A stretch of DNA of 64,000 bases from Panopea generosa. Lineage: Eukaryota; Mollusca; Bivalvia; Adapedonta; Hiatellidae. Positions 45,379 through 56,066 of this stretch are shown piece by piece (positions within the stretch are counted from its first letter, which is position 1; every line of letters begins with the position of its first letter). The notes under the pieces were generated by a model that did not search any database, had not been told where the DNA came from, and saw only the letters and a list, made by a program, of their open reading frames with translations. The translations under genes and the position numbers were made by a program. The stretch covers positions 24,895,657 through 24,959,656 of the forward strand of contig CM055901.1 in the NCBI GenBank assembly GCA_029582155.1. Direction: 5' to 3'.

Positions 45379-46156
45379 GTTAAGAAGTGACGAAATAACC
45401 ATTGGAATATCAAAAATGCTATGCGTAATTTTGTCATATTCTCTTATGGCAGAGGTGAACAACTTAGCTCCAATGTGACTCTCTTGTTTATTGAAATTCG
45501 TATATGATGTACCACTCTGTCTGAGAAGAAGTTTACATTGTGTTTTGTAGTAATTCATTGTTGAAGGTTAACGGGTCACCACAAACCTTGATTGGTTCGC
45601 GATAGCTGACGTCTTTGACACTTTTAAACCTATTCTGTCGCTGAACATGGCTGTATTGTAGCTGGAACTACACAATTCTAGACATGTCCGGATAAACATC
45701 AGCCGCTCCGTCAGTTCGTTTTATTAATATCATTATTTTGAGATGAGCTGATTTTAGCGGTGATATTTATGACGTTATAAATGTTTATAACGACCGGTTT
45801 ATTAGTTGAAACCGCCCAATGTTACGTGTCAAATTTGTCTGATTCCACACAGCTGGTTGTATTGGAGAGGAAATGGATTAGGATTAAATTCATAATTTAC
45901 AAAGTTTATTATATAATTCGAGATGGTTATTTATATAATAATAATACCAGCAGCAATTTGCTTTCGGATTCATTTCTTGTTACCGGTGAATGTTTTTTTA
46001 TGGCCGGAGTATGATACACGAAGAATCTGAAACGCGCAAATTTACAGTTTACAACTAGTAGTCTCGCCAAACAAAACCCAAATGTACAAAGCAACAGTTA
46101 GAAACAACTCAAAGACAACTAAATAATTGTGTAGGACCCCTGAACGTGATAGTTGT
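45379..46156. other. Gene-free spacer
   Basis: No domain is recognised in the short frames at 45367-45558 (minus) or 45781-46014 (plus). The local base composition is slightly less AT-rich near 45600-45720. Confidence 0.45.
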
Positions 46157-46270
46157 CACACATGTGAACTATTTTTACTACATATGTGAACTATTTTATC
46201 ACATATGTGAACTATTTTTACTACATATGTGAACTATTTTATCACATATGTGAACTATTTTTACTACATA
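46157..46270. repeat. 21/22-bp tandem repeat, about 5 copies
   Basis: ACATATGTGAACTATTTTTA alternating with ACATATGTGAACTATTTTAT. Each unit contains the palindrome ACATATGT or ACATGT. Confidence 0.88.
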
Positions 46271-46535
46271 CGTATATGTATTCCAAAAATATGAAACCTA
46301 AAATTACAAAACTGACGCTGGTAAGCCCTGAATAAGGTGACAAAACGTAAAAAACAGTTTTTGGTATGACGTGTTGCCACCCCCGTGGAACATCTCAGAT
46401 AGTGCACGATTTGCATGAATAATGTGTTTACTTACAAACTTAGATACTGAATATTTTGATGAAAACTTTTTTTTAGAAACTTTTATTTTTTTAATGACAG
46501 AGGATCGGAGCAGAATGATCCATGAGTCAACATTT

Positions 46536-47371
46536 TACACAACAATGTTACATTCAGCACTACTAACATAACGTCTCACAAAACAATGTTACATTCAGCA
46601 CTACTCACATAACATCTCACAAAACAATGTGACATTCAGCACTACTCACATAACATCTCACAAAACAATGTGACATTCAGCGCTACACACATAACTTCTC
46701 ACAAAACAATGTGATATTCAGTACTACTCACATAACATCTCACAAAACAATGTGACATTCAGCGCTACACACATAAATTCTCACAAAACAATGTGATATT
46801 CAGCACTACTCACATAACATCTCACAAGACAATGTGACATTCAGCACTACTAACATAACATCTCACAAAACAATGTGACATTCAGCGCTACACACATAAC
46901 ATCTCACAAAACAATGTGTCATTGAGCACTACTAACATAACATCTCATAAAACAATGTGACATTCAGCACTACTAACAAAACATCTCACAAAACAATGTG
47001 ACATTCAGCGCTACACACATAACATCTCACAAAACAATGTGACATTCAGCGCAACACACATAACATCTCACAAAACAATGTGATATTCAGCGCTACACAC
47101 ATAACATCTCACAAAACAATGTGACATTCAGCGCTACTCACATATCATCTCACAAATCAATGTGACATTCAGCGCAACACGCATAACATCTCACAAAACA
47201 ATGTGATATTCAGTGCAACACACATAACATCTCACAAAACAATGTGACATTCAGCACTAATAACATAACATCTCACAAAACAATGTGACATTCAGCACTA
47301 CACACATAACATCTCACAAAACAATGTGACATTCAGCACTACTTACATAACATCTCACAAAACAATTTGGC
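46536..47371. repeat. 41-bp minisatellite, about 20 copies
   Basis: Unit core ACATCTCACAAAACAATGTG plus ACATTCAGCACTACTCACATA. Variants (GCGCTACACAC, GCGCAACACAC, GATATTCAG) are intermixed. Confidence 0.95.
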
Positions 47372-47652
47372 ACAACACATATTTTATAGTCCCATAGGGA
47401 CTTATGCTTTGCTAAGTATGACATATGTAACATAGTATATGAGAAGTTAATATTGAATAATGCATGCATTACAATATGTGTTAAGTATCCCCATTTCATG
47501 TTCCACTGTTTTTTCGTTTTAAGAAAGGTATATATAGTCCATGATTTCTTCTTTTGTAAGGGATTTCGGAGAAGTAGAACATGTTACTTATTATACGGTA
47601 TTTCATTTCTTAATTTAAACACTTTCTGTTAACACAGACCAGGTTAAATACA

Positions 47653-47672
47653 CCCCCCCCCCCCCCCCCCCC
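47653..47672. repeat. Poly(C) run of about 20
   Basis: A pure C homopolymer within ordinary AT-rich sequence. Its exact length is likely to be unreliable in an assembly. Confidence 0.9.
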
Positions 47673-47934
47673 GTGAGACAATCAGATTAGTAAATAATAT
47701 AAAACTTTGGTGTCCTATGTAACTTGACGTTTATATATAATGGGAAAAATTGTTAAATATTATACAAGATCGAAGTAATGTAATACAGTTAAAAACAAGA
47801 CAGGAAAACATAAATGAGATTATACAAAGCTTTTAATATCTTTGATATAGTATTGTACCGCTTTGACTATAATAATATAATAATATTGGTAACACGAGCT
47901 AGTCTTTCATCTCCATATAGAAGGCGATGTGTAC

Positions 47935-49262
47935 TTAGAGGGCGAAAGATCTTGTCGAGTTAAATAATGTTAATTTTTGGGTTCTATACGTTATGCATCT
48001 TAAAAAAATAATGCTCAGCATCTTCAATTTTACCACAATGTGGACAACAAGAATCAGTTCTAATATGGCTACGTTACGAAACAAGTCATTATTTAAATTA
48101 CTGCAATAATTTCTTAATATTGCTAATATAACTGAAAATTTTCTATATCCATAATAAAAGTGTTGAAGTAATTCAACAGAATTTTGTTTTCTCATGGAGT
48201 GCTTAAATGCATCTAACAACAAAGCGGCTGACTAAAAGTTGTTATTTAAGTGGTTCCAAAATGTAATTGAGGAAGGTATACATGAATTTCTCATGATTTC
48301 AGTTCTTGAAAAGGGTATAGTTATGTCGCTCGTATTTCTTAAATTGCATATTGTTCTTTCATTAACATTTGGTGGGAACAAATCAACCATGTAAGATGGA
48401 ACCATTTGAAACATGATTTATATCACCTACACTTTGATTCAACCAACATTAAAAAAACCCGTAGTTGCTCAGTTAGTTTCGAACTTCACCGACCCAGTTT
48501 TTAACACGAGATTGCTGCTAAATATCGGTTAACATGCCAATGTAAACTAATCTAATATAGTTCAACTCATTTGTTTGAACAATTTTAAACCAATATTCCA
48601 TGATACATAACAATTGTTTAGTTTTGCAAGTACATCTACCTAACTCACCATATCTATATTCATTTTGTGTAGATTGTATAACCCCTAACATTTTTTTTAA
48701 AGATAAGTGTGGAGGCGTTCACTACAAGTAGATATTTTTTATTTTAAAAATAACTTTTAATGCCTGCCAGACAATTTAGCTTATGTCGAAGAAAATGAAC
48801 CATCTGTTGTGAATACAATGTCTTAGCTTCTTCTAATATAATATCAGTATACTTAAATTCTACATTTCTTGCTAATATGCCACCTTACCTAAGACCATGA
48901 CTTTTGTCTTCGACGTGTTTACAACTAACTCCCCCCTTTGACAGTATGCAAATGATAAATTAAGGCCCTTTTGTAAATCTGCAGTATTTTTCGAAAAAAT
49001 AGCAATATCGTCTGCATACAGTAGCATAAACAATCGTCCATATGCGATATATCAATATATTTTGTACCATGTTGACTAAATTCCATCTCAATATCGTTTA
49101 TAAATCTAAGCCACTGATTTTGTTATTTTTAAGTTGTTTGACAGCGTCTGTAATTTCAGTATCAGAGATTTCAATATCAAACTCATAAATCATATTCATT
49201 AACTCGTTATTTTCAAATCTATCATTAAGCATGATATCATCTTCATCTGACACGACAAAATC
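47935..49262 (-). pseudogene. Non-LTR retrotransposon reverse transcriptase, decayed
   Basis: Read on the minus strand from 49262, this gives the RT entry motif EITDAVKQLKNNKISGL. A large internal deletion removes motifs A and B, and the sequence resumes near RFINDIEMEFSQHGTK. The catalytic motif follows: FMLLYADDIAIFSKNTADLQ (about 49040-48980), then LVVNTSKTKVM. Frameshifted thumb sequence follows: ELGRCTCKTK, NWVGEV and, at 48414-48232, PSYMVDLFPPNVNER...NLRNTSDITIP...FIPS-like. The terminal Cys/His domain is DSCCPHCGKIEDAEHYFF, then YRTQKLTLFNSTRSF in another frame. Several stops and frame changes show it is dead. The clade is not assigned. Confidence 0.9.
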
Positions 49263-49478
49263 TGTCTTAAGGATTGTTAACAGTTTTAAAATATTGTAAA
49301 AACACTAAAACACTTAACGTAATGTTTCCTGTTTTTAAGCCACACATACCTTTCAACATATTTCAATAAGACCTAGCATTTTAAAAACGTGCATTAATGT
49401 TATATTTTTTTATTTTGTCTGTATTAAAATTTGGCTTTATCGATTGCACTTTCCTTTTTGATCTGGCATGAACTGTAC

Positions 49479-49510
49479 GGTAGGGTAGGGTAGGGTAGGG
49501 TAGGTAGGTA
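49479..49510. repeat. (GGGTA)n microsatellite with G-quadruplex potential
   Basis: Four perfect GGGTA units in GGTAGGGTAGGGTAGGGTAG context, giving four G3 runs separated by two-base loops. Confidence 0.92.
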
Positions 49511-50063
49511 TGCTTATTTGATAAATGAATATGGAAATAATAAGTAACACAAATTTCTAAAAAGTACCCATTATAGTTAAAATTACTGGCATTTATTTGA
49601 TTATAATATTATATTGGATAAAAGGAGAGAAACTATATAAGAAATATTTTCTTTCGTTTCAATCCTTTTACTAAATATGTTGTGGAATATGCTGTACATA
49701 ATTTATGAATAAATATGTTTAAACCAAAAGATCAATTGTTTCAAATTGTATTTTTATACAAAGGTTTATTCTCATTTAAATTGCATAATATATGTATAAT
49801 TGAAGCTTAACAGAACCTTCTCAAATAAAAAATTAATACAAAAAAACAAAAAAAACAAAAAAAAAAAAACAAAAACAAAATCAATTTAGTAATTTAAGCA
49901 AGGACTTGTACAGATCTCTATATAATTCTTTGATTTAAGTAAATATTTTGAATGTTTATTAATAGTAAAATATAAGACTTGTGTATAGATGTGATGAACA
50001 TCACTCATATATGTGTGTTTCGTATTATGAATTTGTTAAATATTATACTGTTCTTCACTGTCA

Positions 50064-50065
<2 letters not shown>

Positions 50066-50111
<46 letters not shown>
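50066..50111. repeat. (TA)n microsatellite
   Basis: About 22 uninterrupted TA dinucleotides. Confidence 0.95.
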
Positions 50112-50113
<2 letters not shown>

Positions 50114-51487
50114 TTACGGGATTTAAAGCTCATTGGAATTTTGTAATATTAAGGATATATTTATCTCCGAACTGAATTAAGATAATCGGCGATTCGGAAC
50201 CTTTTTTAGCAGCGGTAGAATCTCATGGACGTCCTTCGGTTTTAGAAAACATCTACCCCAAGCTTTGAAGCGCGACTCCTAAACTTATTTAACTTTGCCC
50301 AGATAAAACGGCAGTGAAACGAGTATATTGATTAAGTTGAAATAATATTTTATTCACATACAAGCTTTAATTTACCAACGCATGCGGACACGAAACTTAT
50401 TTTAAAATGCATTTTGTGAAGCTTTGAATTGAAATGAAACTCTAGATTTTACAGTTAGTTAAAAAGAAAAAATGTAATTACGGGTGTATTATAGTACATG
50501 TATATGCAGTGTTGCGAGGCAAGAGTCCTCCGTGACGACCCCGAGTTACTAAAGGTGCTGTCGTCTAACAGCCACATACGTCTCGTCACTGATATTGTTT
50601 CTCGGATCGGAAACTTTATGTGACAAAGGATTGTTGTTTTACTCAGAATCTATTCCAGGTCTTCTTTCACCAATAAACTGGATATGCCAGATGTTATACG
50701 TTGCAAATGGTGTTAAACCCCTTAAAAAAAGTTGCGATGGACGAAGATATCTGTTACAGGTCAATACATCTGAAATAAGGCAGTCTAGTAATGGCTCAGG
50801 TGAACTACATGTAACTAATTTAGAAAGAGACACGAACCATCAAATTGCATGTTAATATCACTAACTAGTTTACTTCAATCTGGAATAAAGTTGTGAAAGT
50901 TAGGAAGTTGTCTGTGTAATGGTTGCCTCATCTTTTATATATCACCAAAAGAGGGTAGATGGCTACACAATAACTGTAACGTTCTCAGGAGTATGACCGC
51001 AACACATTTGCAAATTTGACTACAGATGACGAAACATTGTTTACTATTTTGAGTCTATCGTTATATGGAAATCAAACATGAACATAAAACATTTTTTTTT
51101 CTGGGCGCTGCCAGCCAACGGCTCAACTGTCGATCAGTGATTCATTTGTTTACCCATTAAACAGACTGAAGTTATGCATTTAATTATTTTGTAAACTTTG
51201 AAGGAGTAAAACGTCATTCTTTCAATAACCACTCCTTCTCTTGCTGTAATGAAACTTAGAGATAAGAAAAGACATGGATTACTGCATACTTTGAAGATAA
51301 AATGGTAAAACGTTTGCACGAAAATCAAAGAAACAGTTTTATAAAGAAGCTGTTGAATAAAGTAGAAGTTCTAAAAAACCATGAATCAGTATAATTAATT
51401 GTCTGTTTTTAATACAAGTAAAAAATTAATTACGTTGATGATATTGATAAAGATGATGTTGACAATAATGCCAACCTTTCTGTTCGT

Positions 51488-51830
51488 AATGGACTCACAC
51501 GACTATTATCTCCCTTAAATACTCCGGCCAGATGGAGGAGATAGTACTTAAATATTGTCCCATTTTTCTCTCTTTTTTTTCAGGATTTTACATTGCAGTG
51601 ATTTATGTTACCATAAGTTTAAAAGTCAATATTTGAGAAAACACCAGTGAAAAAATAATGCTGATACCACATTTCTAGACAATTCTGTATCTATACTTAA
51701 TGGATCTAATCATATCGTTGGCGATTGTTTACTCTGGAAATTGACGGGTGTCACAAAACTACTGATTTTTTGAAAAAAGAAAAACCTGGTCAAGGTTTAT
51801 TTTTTGTTTATAATTGCAGATCTTGAACCA
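51488..51830 (+). repeat. Dispersed repeat family B, copy 2
   Basis: Counterpart of 32755-33085 in the same orientation, sharing a pyrimidine tract followed by TCAGG, then AATGCTGATACCA, GACAATTCTGTATC and CCTGGTCAAG in order. Heavily diverged. Confidence 0.6.
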
Positions 51831-53237
51831 GTGAAGAATTTGAGCCCAGACACATGCTGCAGATTTTGATTTTTCACAGTGTTGTTGACAATAATGGTAC
51901 AATGGAGCCCCATGAGAAATTTAATAGTGGTGTGAGACGTAATACATATCTGCGAACGTACTTTAAGACGACTGCTATATAGTTTTTGTCATTTTTCCTA
52001 TGGATAGAATTTTACGAATCATCCCACTATTTAAGAATACTGTATGTTCAGACAATATCAGAAATAAACAATACAAAATACATTGCAGTATTTTTGTTAT
52101 TTCTTCACCAATAATGTACCCGTCTTTGAATTTTGTCTAAAATGGGGGTTTTGCAGGAAACACACACACAAAAAAGTTGTTTACAAATATAATATAGTTT
52201 AATAGAAAAAAACAGTACTAATATGAATACAGATAGTAATACATGACCTGGGAAAGTTAGTTTTAAGATCGAATTTAACCGTTTGGGATTTAAACAAAAT
52301 CATTCCGGCCGAGCGACATTTTTTTTGTAATTTTGAGTGGAAAACAAGTTATTTTTCAAATATACTAGTAACTTTATTTTAAACAACGAGGTAAACTGTG
52401 TTTTATCATTTAATTTTTCATTAGAATTGGTATCAAAGATCAGTATGTGATATTTTAGACAACTCTTATCGTTTCACTATCACAAAATATTTGAAAAACA
52501 ACAATTTATTATATCAAAATTGCATAATACATGTATTTGTCCCGGCCGAAATTATTTATTTTATTAAAAAAACAACAAAACAGTTTAATTAAAGCTTAAA
52601 ACTACATTCCTAGTATTATCTGTGTGCATCCGTATCTTTGTGTTTATTAAATTATATATACAAAAAAGTTTAAATAATATTGTGTATTTCTCGTTAATTT
52701 GGTTTTTTACGACTAAGTTCAAGGACCGATAATGTTGTTGGTGAGATAATACCACAAAACGGAAAGGTTACTTTTGTATTATTTCTGATATTGCGTAAAC
52801 ATACATGTATCTTAAATACTGGGAAATTTCGTAAAATTGTATCCATTGGAAGCAAATATTAGTAACCAAAATCACTATAGACAACATCCGTAATAAAAAA
52901 CTTCTCTTTGGGGTTAAATACATATATATACAACTGCTTCCAACAATTCAAATATATTTTTTTCGAAGAAAACACTTCACTTTAAAATCACCCGTTAAAG
53001 TTTAAAGTATTTTTTGCAAACTTATAAAAAGATATTAATATATATAAACCACTTTCTGAGTAAAAAAAATAACGTGTCAAAACACCCAAACCACGGGACT
53101 TCACGAATTTGATTAATGTATATCTCTAACATAGTATTAAAATATACACACGTTGAAAAAAATAAGTACATGTTCTACCATAAAAACATTTATAAATAAT
53201 ATACTGTCATGATGTCGTTTGTCCAAATATCATGTGT
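51831..53237. other. Gene-free AT-rich region
   Basis: No open frame of note, no transposon or RNA gene recognised. Confidence 0.5.
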
Positions 53238-53410
53238 AACGATTTCTATTTTATTCAGCGGTGACCATTATTATTTTTATACGAATCGCTCCCGAGCTCG
53301 TTTGCGGAGAAGAACAAATACTAGATGTTGTTTTTATGTGGCCATCAGGTGATGCCTGGAATCGAGATTGCGATTTCTGGCATGAGCGGCTAACAATATC
53401 AACGGCACTA
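53238..53410. other. Possible coding exon, strand unresolved
   Basis: A less AT-rich island is open on both strands. On the plus strand it follows the acceptor-like TTCTATTTTATTCAG and reads APELVCGEEQILDVVFMWPS. On the minus strand it reads SQSRFQASPDGHIKTTSSIC and stops at TAA, followed by AATAAA-like sequence. No family is recognised. It could equally be non-coding. Confidence 0.15.
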
Positions 53411-54095
53411 CCGTCCCACTTAGAAATGTCCGTTTTCTTTCCATAATGACGTTTTAAAAACTGCACTACAACCCCGCTTAGAAATGATCGTTTTACCATA
53501 ATGGTGTTTTTAGAAATGTCCGTTTTACAATAATAACGTTCAACTACTGCACTACCGCCCCGCTTAGAAATATCCGTTTTACCATAATGACATTTTAATT
53601 GCTGCACTACAGCCCGCTTATATTTGACCGTTTTACCATTATGACGTTTTAAGAAATGTCTATTTTACCATAATGACGTTTTAATTGCTGCAATACAACC
53701 CACTTATAATTGACCGTGTTACCATAATGACGTTTTAATTGCTGCACTACCGCCCGCTTATAACTGACCGTTTTACCCTTATGACGTTTTTTAGAAATGC
53801 CCTTTTACTATAATGACGTTTAACTACTTCACTACCGCCCCGCTTAGAAATGTCCGTTTTTTTACCATAATTACGTTTAACTACTGCACTACCGACCGCT
53901 TATAATTGCCCGTTTTACCATTATGACGTTTTTAAAAATGTCCGTTTTACAATAATGACGTTTAACTACTGCACTACCGCCCCGCTTAGAAATGTCCGTT
54001 TTACCATAATTGCGATTTTATTGCTGCACTACCACCCGCTTAGAACTGTCCGTTTTACCATACTTGCGATTTTATTGCTGCACTACCGCCCAGCC
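53401..54095. repeat. About 55-bp irregular tandem repeat, about 12 copies
   Basis: Core blocks CGTTTTACCATAATGACGTT, TTAATTGCTGCACTACCGCC and CGCTTAGAAATGTC recur with frequent internal deletions, giving uneven spacing. More divergent than the other arrays, so probably older. Confidence 0.88.
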
Positions 54096-54874
54096 TAGAA
54101 AAAGTGTCATTCATGATTTAGGTACAGGCATACAATGCCAAGGTTCCAAAGAATTCTCTAAAATACGCGTAGGCCTACGCTAGTCACAAGGTACGAATAA
54201 ATCCAAGTTTTCCGACCTGCAAACGTCATTATGTCAAATTAACAGACGGCCTTTTCCCCTCCACCGAGATAAACGTGTCGATATGAATCTCAGATTAACA
54301 GGAATGCCAAATGCTTCAGTGTGAAATAATTCCAACATGGGAGTGAAGTGGAACAGATTATTGACTTAAACTGTCACAGTTTCTCGTTACACCATATATT
54401 CACATTATTTATTTATTCATGTCTCATCATACGTAATATACAACATAGAACATTGTACACTTTACATAAAATAATATATGCTATGCTAAGAAGAATTATA
54501 AATACAAATTATAAAGACAAAAGACAAATAATTTAACTCATAAAATATTTTTTCTAATCACATATTATTATTACATTAATTCATTTTATTTTTTAAAAGT
54601 CGAAAACCCATTGCTAATCTTGATTTCCGTCTAAAATTAAAAACAAAATAATTAATTCACATGTCATTTATCAAAATATAAAACAACATACAACACATTA
54701 ATAATTACAGTATTCAATGCTAAATCAACATATCTGTATAAATGTATATTCAAATACTGAGAATGAATTTTATAGTATGAATTTATGTATTATAAATGTA
54801 TATTTAAGTATTTCATAGTCGCCAGAAATAGACATCGGTATTGTATTACAATGGTTACCATAAATTATGCATAA
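54096..54874. other. Gene-free spacer
   Basis: AT-rich, nothing recognised. The last six bases (TAGCAC, from 54875) begin the target-site duplication of the next element. Confidence 0.5.
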
Positions 54875-54880
54875 TAGCAC

Positions 54881-56060
54881 TGTGACAACCCTTAGTGTAA
54901 CAAAAACCCTTAATGTAACAATTGTTACACTAAGGCTTGACACCACAACCCTTAGTGTAACAAAAACCCTTAATGTAACAACTGTTACACTAAGGCTTGA
55001 CACCGCAACCCTTAGTGTAACAAAAACCCTTAATGTAACAACTGTTACACTAAGGCTTGATACCGCAACCCTTAGTGTAACAAAAACCCTTAATGTAACA
55101 ACTGTTACACTAAGGCTTGACACCGCAACCCTTAGTGTAACAAAAATATTTTGTTACACTAAGGGGCAATATGTGATACAATGCTGCAATATGTAAGACT
55201 TTATTTAGGAAATCATCTTCTATATAATATCTCTACATATCATGGCAAATTACACAATGTATACGATTTATTTGTTTAATACTGATACGTATTGATTATG
55301 CAACAGCCTTGAAATGGCGGCGTGTATAGTGGGGTGGTGAGTGGGGGTATAGTGCTAGCCATGTCCGTCCATCTGTCTATCTGTCTGTCCCCTATCCCCG
55401 GAAATAAGATTTTTTCACCAAAATACATTCACATAAAATTCATTTTGTTAAACTTACGGTTGCGGTTATCAATAGCGTTTAGTGTAACAAAAATACTTCG
55501 GAGATATCGGACGTTTTTCTTAACTTCTGGTAAATAGTTTTTATTTAAATATGAAGTGGTAAAACGAACATTTAAGGAGACTCATAATATTATATTATTT
55601 TGCTGTTTATTTACGTTTTTTAACAAGAATTGGAGAAAATAAGTGTACTAAATTCCTTCCAACATTGTTACTTTTTTCAAACACTAAGGGATTATTGTAT
55701 TAGTAATAATCCATAATAACAAAATGCCCAAGATAAAAACACAGTAAATATTTTTTTCAACTGTTTTTTCGACCGTCCAAAAAACAACAAACACTAAACC
55801 GTAGACGCTAAACTACCCATTTGTGTGTGCGTACGGACGAACATGGGTAACACTATATTCACCAATTTTAAAGCAGGGAAAAATAAATCTATATTTGAAA
55901 AAAATTGTTACACTATGTGAACCCATTTTATATCAATACATGTACCAAACATACGCTTAGTGTAACATTTGTTACACTGAGGATCGCAAACGTAACCCTT
56001 AATGTAACAAAACCCATTTTTGTTACACTAAGGGTTTTTGTTACACTAAGGGTTGCCACA
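54881..56060. mobile_element. Non-autonomous TIR transposon, 1180 bp, 6-bp target-site duplication
   Basis: The left end TGTGACAACCCTTAGTGTAA and the right end (read inverted) TGTGGCAACCCTTAGTGTAA form terminal inverted repeats that continue through CAAAAACCCTTA. Direct repeat TAGCAC flanks it at 54875-54880 and 56061-56066. Subterminal copies of CTTAGTGTAACA and its complement form a 60-bp tandem array at the left (about 54890-55146) and scattered copies at 55478, 55900 and 55960-56050. No transposase domain is seen in the interior frames. TG...CA ends with a 6-bp duplication do not let me name a superfamily. Confidence 0.8.
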
Positions 56061-56066
56061 TAGCAC

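Larger units (their letters stand above)
49263..51487. other. Gene-free AT-rich region with microsatellites
   Basis: Contains a (GGGTA)n tract (49479-49510) and a (TA)n tract (50066-50111), listed separately, plus an A-rich run near 49838-49880. The 86-codon frame at 50595-50855 has no recognisable domain. Confidence 0.5.
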
